Below are positions 8,881-17,567 of a stretch of DNA of 64,000 nucleotides, one piece after another. The DNA is taken from NCBI GenBank assembly GCA_902565325.1, contig CACFEM010000001.1:1-64000 (forward strand). Reading direction: 5' to 3'. The stretch's first letter is position 1. The number at the start of each line of letters is the position of its first letter. The notes beneath the pieces were generated by a model. The model ran no database searches. It was not told where the DNA came from and was given only the letters and a program-made list of their open reading frames with translations. The stretch is from an uncultured Pelagibacteraceae bacterium. GTDB taxonomy: Bacteria > Pseudomonadota > Alphaproteobacteria > Pelagibacterales > Pelagibacteraceae. The position numbers and the translations under genes were made by a program.

Positions 8881-9572
8881 TAATATCCCCTGCTATACCT
8901 AACTTCTAACTTATTAATTAATTTCATGCTCACATACGTAAGCAACAGATATAAAACTGCTGCAAAGGAGTAGAAGAATAATGGATCTCTAGTAGATCCA
9001 GCTGCAATATAAGATTGTCTCATTATTTCAACCAATCCTGTAACTGAAATAAGAGAAGTATCTTTTAATGTTATTTGCCAAACATTACTTAAATTTGGAA
9101 TAGCTAACCTTAGCATTTGAGGTAAAATTATTTTGTAGAACTGCCCAAACTTATTTATTCCAAGAACTTTTGCAGCTTCAAATTGACCTTTATCTATAGA
9201 TTGAATTGCTCCTCTAAATACTTCTGTAGAATAAGCACCAGAAATAATACCAATTGCCATTGAACCAGTAATGAATGCATTAATTTCTATATATTCATAA
9301 TAACCAAAGATTGAAGCTACATACATGATGGCTCCACTTCCTCCAAAGAAGAAAAGGTAAATTACTAATAGTTCGGGTACTCCACGGATTACTGTTGTAT
9401 AAAAATTACCAACTAGATTTAAAGTTTTATATTTTGAAAGTTTTAAAGGAGTGAAAATTAATGCAAAAAAGAAACCAACTAACATTGCTGTAATTGATAC
9501 AGCGATTGTCATTAGGGTTGCGTAGAATAATTCGTCACCCCAACCTGTTTTACCAAATGCTAGAAGTTCCAT
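8880..9572 (-). CDS. Polar amino acid ABC transporter permease (HisQ type)
   Basis: A 230-residue HisQ-like membrane subunit. The motif TTVIRGVPELLVIYLFFFGG around residue 60, the EAA loop EAAKVLGINKFGQFYKIILP and LKDTSLISVTGLVEIMRQS are typical of the permeases for arginine, ornithine, histidine or octopine. It forms a heterodimer with the next permease (one-base overlap). A perfect 12-bp stem-loop separates it from the binding-protein gene just upstream, consistent with lower expression than the binding protein. Substrate preference rests on the binding protein and the polyamine gene neighbourhood, so it is tentative. Confidence 0.92.
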   Translation of the reverse strand: MELLAFGKTGWGDELFYATLMTIAVSITAMLVGFFFALIFTPLKLSKYKTLNLVGNFYTTVIRGVPELLVIYLFFFGGSGAIMYVASIFGYYEYIEINAFITGSMAIGIISGAYSTEVFRGAIQSIDKGQFEAAKVLGINKFGQFYKIILPQMLRLAIPNLSNVWQITLKDTSLISVTGLVEIMRQSYIAAGSTRDPLFFYSFAAVLYLLLTYVSMKLINKLEVRYSRGY

Positions 9573-9577
9573 ATAGA

Positions 9578-9604
9578 TAGGCGACTATATATTATAGTCG
9601 CCTA
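9578..9604 (-). promoter_or_regulatory. Intercistronic 12-bp stem-loop after the binding-protein gene
   Basis: TAGGCGACTATA and its exact complement TATAGTCGCCTA enclose a three-base loop. There is no T-tract on the minus strand after it, so it is better read as an mRNA 3'-end stabiliser or processing site for the binding-protein message than as a full terminator. Confidence 0.7.
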
Positions 9605-9616
9605 ATCTGAAAATGA

Positions 9617-10468
9617 TTACATAGATGCGTCGAAACCAAAGTGTTTAATAGCAAGTTTGCTAATAATACCTTTTTTTCGAGCTACATTAATTGCTCTGTT
9701 GAAATCTTTAAGTAATTTTGCATCTCTTTTTCCGATTGCATCATCACCACCTTGTCTAATTCCAACACCAACACCATTACCAAATGCGCCACCTGAAAAT
9801 GTTGGTCCAACTAACACAACGGGTTTACCTGATTTATCAGCATAGTCTGTAAATGCAACTGCTGCAGCTAACGCAACATCACATCTTCCAGAAGTTAGAT
9901 CTAAGTTAACTTCGTCTTGAGTTTTATAAGTTCTAACATTTACACTTCCTACATCCCCTGACTCTAAAAAGTTTTGGTGAATTGTTCCTGTTTGAGTACA
10001 AACAGTTTTACCAGCAAGTGCCCCTGTTAAAGTTTTAAGGGCTTTTTTAACATCTGAGCCACCTAAAGAAAGATTAATACCTTCTGGTGTATCAATTCCC
10101 TCTAAACTTGAACCTTTCATTACTGCAAGGGACGCAACTTCATCAGCATATCCTTGAGAAAACGTAATAGTTTTTTGTCTTTCTGCAGTAATTGACATGC
10201 CTGCCATTATCGCATCAAACTTTCTCATTAATAATGCAGGGATCATTCCATCCCAATCTTGTTCAACTATCGTACATTCATGTTTCATAATTGCACAAAG
10301 CTCTTTAGCTAACTCAACCTCAAAACCAATAAGATTACCAGATGCATCTTTTGAATTCCATGGTGGGTAAGCACCCTCAGTTCCAATTTTTATTTTATCA
10401 GCATAAACGTTACCGATTAATAATAAAGAAGCTAGAACTGTTAAAATAGTTTTTTTGAATATATTCAT
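9617..10468 (-). CDS. Amino acid ABC transporter substrate-binding protein (HisJ/ArgT/OccT type)
   Basis: A 283-residue periplasmic protein with a signal peptide (residues 1-23, ending NVYA) and the SBP_bac_3 fold: GTEGAYPPWNSKDASGNLIGFEVELAKELC, then DWDGMIPALLMRKFDAIMAGMSIT and TERQKTITFSQGYA. These are typical of lysine/arginine/ornithine, histidine and opine binding proteins. The DxG-F-D-x-A ligand residues are preserved. First gene of binding protein-permease-permease-PhyH, downstream of the spermidine synthesis gene on the same strand. A basic amino acid such as arginine or ornithine would fit the neighbourhood, but ligand identity is inference. Confidence 0.9.
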   Translation of the reverse strand: MNIFKKTILTVLASLLLIGNVYADKIKIGTEGAYPPWNSKDASGNLIGFEVELAKELCAIMKHECTIVEQDWDGMIPALLMRKFDAIMAGMSITAERQKTITFSQGYADEVASLAVMKGSSLEGIDTPEGINLSLGGSDVKKALKTLTGALAGKTVCTQTGTIHQNFLESGDVGSVNVRTYKTQDEVNLDLTSGRCDVALAAAVAFTDYADKSGKPVVLVGPTFSGGAFGNGVGVGIRQGGDDAIGKRDAKLLKDFNRAINVARKKGIISKLAIKHFGFDASM

Positions 10469-10527
10469 TATTTTCTCCTTTAATTGAGAATAATTATTTC
10501 ACAGTTTTAAATAAGAAAAAAGAAAAA

Positions 10528-11568
10528 TTAATGATTTATAGATGAGGAAAAATTCCAAGAACAATCAAAACTAGGTATATAAACTCTTGATAATTTTGCG
10601 TTTCCAAAATTTTGATTGAATACATTTAACCAATTTTCAACCTGATGTGGTTTTTTATCCTGACTTCCAACTTGTGCGGTAATAACTCCCTTTGGTTTTA
10701 ATATTCTGACTAACGACTCCATATTTTTAGCTGCTAGGTCTATACAAAATTGATCATCATTTAGATCAACAAAAATATGATCATAAGTATCATCTCTTAC
10801 TGATTTAATGCTCTCAAAAGCATCTCCCCAAACACATTTAACAGAGTTTTTTTCAGTTGCTTTTTTTCCAATATCTCCAAGATGTTTATTACAAACATCA
10901 ACTACTTCAGGATCTAGCTCATACCAATCGATAAAATTAAATTTTTTAGAAATACACTCTCTAGCAACTCCACCATCACCACCACCAATTATTGCGGCTC
11001 TTTCATTATCTTGATTTAAATCTAAACCAGAGCCAACAAATGTTGAGCTGTATAAATGTTCGTCAGTTGAAGCAACTTGTATCTCGCCATCTATAAATAA
11101 AGATTTACCAAATTGTTCCAAATCTAAAATTTCAATATGTTGACCTACTTTAGATTTAAAATCCTCTAAAACATCATTCACTACATAAGATTTTTGTAAT
11201 CCTGGTGAACTATAAATATCATGATAAAGAGATTTTGTATCTCTATTAAATTCTTTTTTAATTATTCTTTTATGTTCAAATTCTTTTTTTATAATTTCAA
11301 TTGCAACTGAAGGACTTATTTTGCCACAAGTAAAGAAATCAAAGCTAATTATTCCTTTTTCTGGAAATGTATGAAAACTGATGTGACTCTCTGCTAACAA
11401 TGCAAGAATGGTAAAACCCTGAGGTTCAAATTTATATTTTGATATATTTAAGATTGTTACTTTTGCAGCTTTTGCAATATCATTAATTACTTTTTCAAAT
11501 ACAGAGGGATCATAATCTTTAGTTGTTCCAACAATGTCTAGAGTGATATGCTCCCCAACTTTAGTCAT
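10528..11568 (-). CDS. speDE: Fused S-adenosylmethionine decarboxylase-spermidine synthase
   Basis: Two enzymes in one 346-residue chain. Residues 1-120 are a prokaryotic AdoMet decarboxylase: E60-S61-H62 is the self-cleavage site that makes the pyruvoyl group, and H66 and C81 (in FHTFPE and FFTCG) match the catalytic pair. Residues 125-346 are spermidine synthase with IIGGGDGGVARE, YELDPEVVD and the FVDLNDDQ loop that holds the diamine. The first half makes decarboxylated AdoMet, the second moves its aminopropyl group to putrescine, releasing methylthioadenosine. The genes immediately upstream on the same strand salvage that by-product. Fusions of this type are known in some bacteria. Self-processing would free about 60 residues at the N-terminus. 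Confidence 0.93.
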   Translation of the reverse strand: MTKVGEHITLDIVGTTKDYDPSVFEKVINDIAKAAKVTILNISKYKFEPQGFTILALLAESHISFHTFPEKGIISFDFFTCGKISPSVAIEIIKKEFEHKRIIKKEFNRDTKSLYHDIYSSPGLQKSYVVNDVLEDFKSKVGQHIEILDLEQFGKSLFIDGEIQVASTDEHLYSSTFVGSGLDLNQDNERAAIIGGGDGGVARECISKKFNFIDWYELDPEVVDVCNKHLGDIGKKATEKNSVKCVWGDAFESIKSVRDDTYDHIFVDLNDDQFCIDLAAKNMESLVRILKPKGVITAQVGSQDKKPHQVENWLNVFNQNFGNAKLSRVYIPSFDCSWNFSSSINH

Positions 11569-11572
11569 ATAA

Positions 11573-12238
11573 CTAACTGCTTTTATAATTTTTAACTTTT
11601 TCTAAGATTTTTTTCATTTCGGCTAATGAAAGATTCTTAGGCTCACCCATCTTTAAAGCAATAATATATTGATGGCAAATATTTTCTACCTCTTGAGCAA
11701 GCTCGAAAGCTTTTGATAAATTTTCTCCAAATGCAACTTGGCCATGATTTGCCATAAGACATGCCTTTCTATCTTTTAAGGCTTTAATCATATTTGCCGA
11801 AAGTTCATGGGTACCAAAAGTTGCATATTCAGAGCATCTAATATCTTCACCACCTGCAAGAGCAATCATGTAATGAAATGATGGAATAGATTTTCCGTGA
11901 GTAGATACTGCTGTAGCATGAGGTGAATGAGCGTGGACTATTGCTTTTGCCTCCCACTTGTTTTTATAAATATCTTGGTGAAAACGCCATTCTGATGATG
12001 GATTTTTTCCAGAATTAAACCAGGATAAAAAATCTTTTTCTTCAGTTAAAGATAAAAAAACAATATCTTCTGGATTTAAAGATTCATACTTTTTTCCAGA
12101 TGGAGTTATAAAAAAACCTTCAATACCATCTTCAATTCCCCTCACAGAAATGTTTCCTGATCTTAAAGGAGATAAATTAGTTGTATTCAGTTTAATTGAA
12201 TACTCAATTACCTCTTCTCTTTCTTTCACATTTTTCAT
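11573..12238 (-). CDS. Class II aldolase/MtnB-like protein of the methylthioadenosine pathway
   Basis: A 221-residue class II aldolase/adducin protein: GNISVRG near residue 30, the general-acid region PSSEWRFHQDIY, zinc ligands in VHAHSPHATAVS and a third histidine in ANHGQVAFG. It lies between mtnA and the SpeD-SpeE fusion, overlapping mtnA by four bases, so its substrate is almost certainly 5-methylthioribulose-1-phosphate. Two reactions are possible: dehydration (MtnB of the classical methionine salvage) or cleavage to dihydroxyacetone phosphate and methylthioacetaldehyde (the aldolase of the oxygen-independent MTA shunt). No mtnC, mtnD or mtnE is nearby, which mildly favours the second. 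Confidence 0.82.
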   Translation of the reverse strand: MKNVKEREEVIEYSIKLNTTNLSPLRSGNISVRGIEDGIEGFFITPSGKKYESLNPEDIVFLSLTEEKDFLSWFNSGKNPSSEWRFHQDIYKNKWEAKAIVHAHSPHATAVSTHGKSIPSFHYMIALAGGEDIRCSEYATFGTHELSANMIKALKDRKACLMANHGQVAFGENLSKAFELAQEVENICHQYIIALKMGEPKNLSLAEMKKILEKVKNYKSS

Positions 12239-13305
12239 TTAAATAATTTGCTTAATCCATCGAAAGAAGCTTCGGAAATCCCTCTTTCAGTAATTAATCC
12301 AGTCACATATTTTGCGGGTGTTACATCAAAAGCTAAATTCATAGCTTTACTTTCAGTTGGATATATCAAAATTTTCTTAATTTTATTATTTTCATCTATA
12401 CCTTCAACGTGAGATAATTCATCTGAATTTCTTTCTTCAATAGGAATATCTTTTGAGTCTTTAATATCCCAATCAATTGTTGAGCTTGGAAGAGCCACAT
12501 AAAAAGGAACATTATTATCATGAGCAGCTAATGCTTTAAGATAGGTTCCAATTTTATTGCAAACGTCTCCGTTAGATAAAGTTCTATCAGTACCCACAAT
12601 ACACATATCTACTTCGCCTCTCTGCATTAAAATGCCCCCTGTATTATCAGCAATAATTGTATTGGGAATTTCCTCCTCGTTTAATTCGTATGAAGTTAAG
12701 TTTGCACCTTGGTTTCTTGGTCTTGTTTCGTCTACCCATACATGCACTGGTATACCTTTTTTATGGGCATGGTAAATTGGTGATGTAGCTGTACCCCAAT
12801 TAATTGTTGCCAACCAACCTGCATTACAATGTGTTAATATATTTACTGTATCTTTCTTTTTATTATAAATTTCTTCAATTATTTTTAATCCATTAATACC
12901 AATATTTTCACAAAACTTTTCATCTTCATCACATATTTCTTTTGCCTCATTTAAAGCTATACTTAATATTTGTTTACTGTTAATTCCTGATAATTTTTTT
13001 ATCATTCGATCTACAGCCCATTTTAAATTAATAGCAGTAGGTCTTGATTGAATTAATTCTTTTGCACTTTTTTTAATAAATTCTGGATCATTATTTTCTT
13101 GAACTGCCAAAGCTAGACCATAAGCAGCTGTTCCACCAATTAGAGGTGCACCTCTTACCTCCATTACTTTAATTGCATTAATTGCATCTTTTACTGTCTT
13201 TAATTCTTTGATTATAAATTGGTGAGGAAGTTTTGTTTGATCAATAATCTTAACAAAATTATTTTCAAACCAGATAGTTCGATAATTTTTTCCCTTTATT
13301 CTCAT
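12235..13305 (-). CDS. mtnA: Methylthioribose-1-phosphate isomerase
   Basis: The 356-residue protein is MtnA, which converts 5-methylthioribose-1-phosphate to the ribulose form. Visible marks are VRGAPLIGGTAAYGLA near residue 50, the catalytic cysteine in ILTHCNAGWLAT (about 160) and the catalytic aspartate in MCIVGTDRTLSNGDVCNKIGT (about 240). The C-terminal DVTPAKYVTGLITERGI is also family-specific and separates it from eIF2B subunits. It overlaps both neighbours by four bases (mtnP upstream, class II aldolase downstream), so the three form one translationally coupled unit. Confidence 0.95.
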   Translation of the reverse strand: MRIKGKNYRTIWFENNFVKIIDQTKLPHQFIIKELKTVKDAINAIKVMEVRGAPLIGGTAAYGLALAVQENNDPEFIKKSAKELIQSRPTAINLKWAVDRMIKKLSGINSKQILSIALNEAKEICDEDEKFCENIGINGLKIIEEIYNKKKDTVNILTHCNAGWLATINWGTATSPIYHAHKKGIPVHVWVDETRPRNQGANLTSYELNEEEIPNTIIADNTGGILMQRGEVDMCIVGTDRTLSNGDVCNKIGTYLKALAAHDNNVPFYVALPSSTIDWDIKDSKDIPIEERNSDELSHVEGIDENNKIKKILIYPTESKAMNLAFDVTPAKYVTGLITERGISEASFDGLSKLFK

Positions 13306-14174
13306 TTATTTAAAACTCTACCTGCTACAGTTTTTAATTTTTCTATAGTCTTTTTTGTCCTTTTTTCTGGAGCGGTAATTATTGCTACATCTAAACAATT
13401 GTTAGTAGGATCATTTGGATCAATATGATCTTCAAAATTATCAATCAAATTTTTAATCATAATTTTTGCTTTTTCAGCGTTACCTAATAAAACTTTAATT
13501 ACTTGTTGAACATCAACATTTTCATGATCTGGATGCCAACAATCATAATCTGTAACCATCGAAACTGATGCATATCTAATTTCTGCTTCTCTTGCTAATT
13601 TTGCTTCTGGCATATTGGTCATTCCAATTACATCTGCTTTCCAAGATCTATATAAATTAGATTCTGCCAATGTTGAAAATTGTGGTCCTTCCATAACAAC
13701 ATAAGTTCCATTTCGTTGATAATCTATATTTGATCTCTTAATTGCATCTTCGCACGCATTCATTAACCCGTTTGATGTCGGATGAGCCATAGATACATGG
13801 GCAACAATTTCATCATCAAAAAATGTTTTTGTTCTTGCAAAAGTTCTATCAATAAATTGATCCACAATTACAAATTTTCCAGGTGGTAAATCTTCTTTAA
13901 GAGAACCTACAGCTGACACTGAAACAATATCTGTAACACCTAATTGCTTAAGTGAGTCTATATTTGCTCTAAAGTTTATATTTGAAGGAGAAATAAAGTG
14001 TCCTCTTCCATGTCTTGGTAAAAAATAAACTTCCTTATCATTATATTTTGTTTTTAAAATTTTATCAGATGGTTTTCCCCAGGATGTTTCTAAATCAACA
14101 AATTCTCTATCTTTAAATTCATCAATATCATAAAGACCGCTGCCACCAATAATTGCTAATTTATTTGTTGTCAT
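13302..14174 (-). CDS. mtnP: S-methyl-5'-thioadenosine phosphorylase
   Basis: A 290-residue MTA phosphorylase. It starts LAIIGGSGLYDIDEF, and has the phosphate-binding RHGRGHFISPSNINFRANI and the base/ribose pocket GTYVVMEGPQFSTLAESN followed by VIGMTNMPEAKLAREAEIRYASVSMVTDYDCW, all typical of MTAP rather than plain purine nucleoside phosphorylase. It splits MTA into adenine and methylthioribose-1-phosphate. The first product goes to Apt, encoded divergently 41 bp away, the second to MtnA, whose gene overlaps this one by four bases. Confidence 0.95.
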   Translation of the reverse strand: MTTNKLAIIGGSGLYDIDEFKDREFVDLETSWGKPSDKILKTKYNDKEVYFLPRHGRGHFISPSNINFRANIDSLKQLGVTDIVSVSAVGSLKEDLPPGKFVIVDQFIDRTFARTKTFFDDEIVAHVSMAHPTSNGLMNACEDAIKRSNIDYQRNGTYVVMEGPQFSTLAESNLYRSWKADVIGMTNMPEAKLAREAEIRYASVSMVTDYDCWHPDHENVDVQQVIKVLLGNAEKAKIMIKNLIDNFEDHIDPNDPTNNCLDVAIITAPEKRTKKTIEKLKTVAGRVLNK

Positions 14175-14215
14175 AATCTAAATTTTATTTATTTATACTT
14201 TTATAATTAACTATT

Positions 14216-14743
14216 ATGAACTTAAAAGATTATATTAGATCAATTCCTGATTATCCAAAAAAAGGTATTTTATTTAGAGATATAACAACACTAATTAAAG
14301 ACGAAAATGCATTTGAAGAAACAATTAATCAAATCATTGAGAGGTCAAAAAAATATAATTTTACAAAAATTGCAGCTATAGAATCTAGAGGTTTTGTATT
14401 TGCTTCAGCAGTATCATATGTTTTAAAAAAACCATTTATAATGCTTAGAAAAAAAAATAAATTACCTGCAGAAGTCCATTCTGTAGATTTTGAGTTAGAG
14501 TATGGAACTGCAACTATTGAAGTTCATAAAGACTCAATAAATGAAGAAGATAACGTTTTAATTATTGATGATTTAATAGCAACTGGTGGTACTGCTGAAG
14601 CTGCAGCAAATCTTGTTGAGATTTCAAATGGAAAAGTTGCTGCATTCATATTTGTAATTAATTTGTTTGATCTAGGAGGATGTGAAAATTTAATAAAAAA
14701 AAATTATAAAGTAGAAAATATAATTGAATTTCCGGGTCATTAA
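14216..14743 (+). CDS. apt: Adenine phosphoribosyltransferase
   Basis: The 175-residue protein has the Apt N-terminus LKDYIRSIPDYPKKGILFRDITTLI and the PRPP-binding motif VLIIDDLIATGGTAEAA (about residues 115-131), with the usual RGF-FASAVSY substrate loop. It converts adenine and PRPP into AMP in the cytosol. Its divergent position 41 bp from mtnP makes sense because MTA phosphorylase releases adenine. It ends by overlapping the convergent glycosyltransferase by four bases. Length and motifs are entirely normal for the family. Confidence 0.95.
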   Translation: MNLKDYIRSIPDYPKKGILFRDITTLIKDENAFEETINQIIERSKKYNFTKIAAIESRGFVFASAVSYVLKKPFIMLRKKNKLPAEVHSVDFELEYGTATIEVHKDSINEEDNVLIIDDLIATGGTAEAAANLVEISNGKVAAFIFVINLFDLGGCENLIKKNYKVENIIEFPGH

Positions 14744-15630
14744 AAATTTATTTTAGGTCTATAAAAGGATTTCTTTCCAAATAAAGCATTTAGATATCCA
14801 CGACATCTTTGTAAATATATCTGTTTCTTTTTTTTATTTATAAAAAAGTAAAATAAAACTTTTGCAGTCGCAGATAAAAATACAGGTAAACCATTTATTA
14901 AAGCATACAGGAACCCAGAATGTTTTTTGTTGTAATAAAATCTTGACCATATCCAATGCCAATTTCTAGAAAGCTCAACTTCATACGCATATTCATCGCT
15001 AACCGCTTTAGCTCCAAGGTGCTTAATCTTTGATTTTGGAATAATATAAATATTTTGATTACACTGACTTAATCTTTTACAAAAATCATCATTTTCAAGA
15101 TACATGAAAAAATTTTCATCAAAATATTTCTTATTTTGAAAATCATCTATCTGATTTATTTCTTTTAAATTTAAAAGCATAGCAAATCCATCAACACTTT
15201 TGACCTTAAATGGATTAAGATTATTTATATTTTTTTTATCGTTTTGTTTAATTTTATAATTTGGGTTCTTCTGATCTTCTGATAATGGAGCAAGAACTGC
15301 ATATGATTCTAATTTTTTTGATTCATTAATAATTTCACTAATTGTATTTTCTTGTAGAATTACATCTGGATTAAGTATTAAAGCATAATCAGTCTTTACA
15401 TTATTAAGTCCTAAATTGTTTCCTGAACCCATTCCTAAATTTGAAGATGACAATATACATTCAACATTTTTATACTTTTTTTCCAAACTATCTTTAAAAT
15501 TTTGATCATTTGAATTATCGACTACTATTATTTTAATTTGATCGGATATAGATTTAATACAATTATCAATTACTTTTTCACTTCTAAAAGTGACAATTAC
15601 AATTGTTAAAGTTTGCCTAGATATTGACAT
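14740..15630 (-). CDS. Glycosyltransferase family 2 (rhamnosyltransferase-like)
   Basis: A 296-residue GT-A fold enzyme. The N-terminal TIVIVTFRSEKVIDNCIKSI, the donor-binding SNLGMGSGNNLGLN and the metal-binding DYALILNPDV, then the acceptor region FDENFFMYLENDDFCKRL, are typical of the WbbL/RfbF-type rhamnosyltransferase group of GT2. A hydrophobic stretch near residues 240-265 may tether it to the membrane. It lies back to back with the dTDP-rhamnose operon (60-bp gap), so dTDP-L-rhamnose is the likely donor for an O-antigen or surface glycan. Confidence 0.85.
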   Translation of the reverse strand: MSISRQTLTIVIVTFRSEKVIDNCIKSISDQIKIIVVDNSNDQNFKDSLEKKYKNVECILSSSNLGMGSGNNLGLNNVKTDYALILNPDVILQENTISEIINESKKLESYAVLAPLSEDQKNPNYKIKQNDKKNINNLNPFKVKSVDGFAMLLNLKEINQIDDFQNKKYFDENFFMYLENDDFCKRLSQCNQNIYIIPKSKIKHLGAKAVSDEYAYEVELSRNWHWIWSRFYYNKKHSGFLYALINGLPVFLSATAKVLFYFFINKKKKQIYLQRCRGYLNALFGKKSFYRPKINF

Positions 15631-15690
15631 ATGATATGTGTATCAAAATATACTAATACTTTTTACTAATGTAAAAAAATAATTTAACTA

Positions 15691-16704
15691 ATGAAAAAAA
15701 TAATTGTTACCGGTGGCTTAGGTTTTATAGGTAGTAACTTAATTGAGCTTTTACTAAAAAAAAATTTCAAAGTCATAAATGTAGATAAAGTAACCTACTC
15801 TTCAAATTTCTATAACTTAAAGGAATTTAAGAATTCCAAAAATTACAATTTTGTTAAGTGTGATATAAAGGACCGTCAATTTAGAAAAATATTATTAAAA
15901 TTTAAACCCTCGTGTCTATTTAATCTAGCCGCTGAAACACATGTTGATAGATCAATAGATAACCCTGATAGTTTTATTCAAAGTAATATTGTGGGTGTTT
16001 TCAATTTACTTGAGGGTTTCAAGGATTTAACAAAAAAATATAAATCTAAATTAATACATATTTCAACAGACGAAGTTTATGGAGATGTATTAAAAGGTAG
16101 ATCCTCTGAACGCTATGCATATCAACCGAGTTCACCATATGCAGCTAGTAAAGCAGCTTCAGATCATTTGGTTAGTTCTTACATTAGAACTTATAAGATA
16201 CCTGCAATTGTGACTAATTGTTCAAATAATTATGGTCCTAAACAACATCCTGAAAAACTTATACCTAAATTAATTTATAATATTTTAAACAACAAACCTT
16301 TACCAATTTATGGAAAAGGTAAAAATTCTAGAGAATGGATTTATGTTAAAGACCACTGTGAAGCTCTTATAAAAGTTTATAAAAAAGGAAAAGTAGGAGA
16401 ATTTTATAACATTGGTTCAAATAAAAATTTAAATAACCTTGAGGTATGTAATAAGCTTATTTCTGTGTCAAAAAAAATGATTTCACTAGGAAAAAATGTG
16501 AAAATAAATTTTGTAAAAGATAGACCTGGCCATGATATTAGATATGCTTTAAATAGTAATAAAATTAAAAAAGAATTAAATTGGAAACCAAAAACAACTT
16601 TTAGTGAAGGTATAAAATTAACTTTTGAATGGTACAATAATAACAAAAAATATTACAACTCTCTAAGTAAAAAAGATATTCATAAAAGATTAGGTAATAA
16701 ATGA
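15691..16704 (+). CDS. rfbB: dTDP-glucose 4,6-dehydratase
   Basis: A 337-residue extended short-chain dehydrogenase with TGGLGFIGSNLIE for NAD at the N-terminus, NLAAETHVDRSIDNP, the catalytic ISTDEVYGDV with the DE pair, and YAASKAASDH containing the YxxxK proton relay. It converts dTDP-glucose to dTDP-4-keto-6-deoxyglucose. First gene of rfbBACD; its stop overlaps the next ATG by four bases. The THVDRS and STDEVYGD blocks distinguish RfbB from UDP-glucose epimerases. Confidence 0.95.
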   Translation: MKKIIVTGGLGFIGSNLIELLLKKNFKVINVDKVTYSSNFYNLKEFKNSKNYNFVKCDIKDRQFRKILLKFKPSCLFNLAAETHVDRSIDNPDSFIQSNIVGVFNLLEGFKDLTKKYKSKLIHISTDEVYGDVLKGRSSERYAYQPSSPYAASKAASDHLVSSYIRTYKIPAIVTNCSNNYGPKQHPEKLIPKLIYNILNNKPLPIYGKGKNSREWIYVKDHCEALIKVYKKGKVGEFYNIGSNKNLNNLEVCNKLISVSKKMISLGKNVKINFVKDRPGHDIRYALNSNKIKKELNWKPKTTFSEGIKLTFEWYNNNKKYYNSLSKKDIHKRLGNK

Positions 16705-17567
16705 TAAAAAAAGGAATAATTTTGGCTGGAGGAATGGGTACTAGAATGAGCCCAATTACAAAAGCAGTAAACAAGCAATTGCTTCCTATATATGATAAAC
16801 CGTTAATTTTTTATCCTCTTTCGATCTTAATGTTAGCAAAGATAAAAGACATATTAATTATTGTAAATAAAGGACAGCTTGAGCAATATAAAAAAATAAT
16901 TCCAAATGGAAATAGATTTGGTATTAAAATTTCTTTTTTAGAGCAAGATAAACCAAGAGGATTACCTGATGCTTTTATATTAGGAAAAAATTTTATTAAA
17001 AAAGACAGCGTTGCAATGATTTTAGGTGACAATTTCTTTTATGGTCAATCATTAAGTAAAATGCTTAACAATTGTGTTAAGAATAAAAATGGAGCAAAAG
17101 TTGTTCTTCATAGAGTAATAAATCCTGAAAATTTTGGTGTAGCAGTAGTTAAAGGTAAAAAAATAATTTCAATAAAAGAAAAGCCTAAAAAATTTATCTC
17201 TAATTTTGCAATTACAGGATTATACTTTTTAGACAATAAAGTTGTAGAATTTGCAAAGCAACTTAAACCCTCAAAAAGAAATGAGTTAGAAATTGTAGAT
17301 TTATTGAACATATATAAAAAACAAAACAAATTAACTGCAGAATTTCTGGGTAGAGGTGGTGCGTGGCTTGATACAGGATCTATTGAAGATTTTTACAAAA
17401 CTACAAATTTTGTTTCAGCTATTGAAAATCAACAGGGATTTAAAATAGCGTGTCTAGAAGAAATAGCTTTAAATAACAAATGGATAAAAAAAAGAGATAT
17501 TCTTAAAGCTATAAAATTTTATGGAAATTGTGAATACTCTAAATATCTCAAAAAAATAATATCATAG
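16701..17567 (+). CDS. rfbA: Glucose-1-phosphate thymidylyltransferase
   Basis: A 288-residue RmlA: GIILAGGMGTRMSPITKAVNKQLLPIYDKP is the classic nucleotide-binding start (here split by no insertion), followed by MILGDNFFYGQ with the metal-binding aspartate and GGAWLDTGS near residue 220. It activates glucose-1-phosphate with dTTP, the entry step to dTDP-rhamnose. Overlaps rfbB by four bases and rfbC by one. Size and motifs are those of the ordinary long-form enzyme. Confidence 0.95.
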   Translation: MIKKGIILAGGMGTRMSPITKAVNKQLLPIYDKPLIFYPLSILMLAKIKDILIIVNKGQLEQYKKIIPNGNRFGIKISFLEQDKPRGLPDAFILGKNFIKKDSVAMILGDNFFYGQSLSKMLNNCVKNKNGAKVVLHRVINPENFGVAVVKGKKIISIKEKPKKFISNFAITGLYFLDNKVVEFAKQLKPSKRNELEIVDLLNIYKKQNKLTAEFLGRGGAWLDTGSIEDFYKTTNFVSAIENQQGFKIACLEEIALNNKWIKKRDILKAIKFYGNCEYSKYLKKIIS

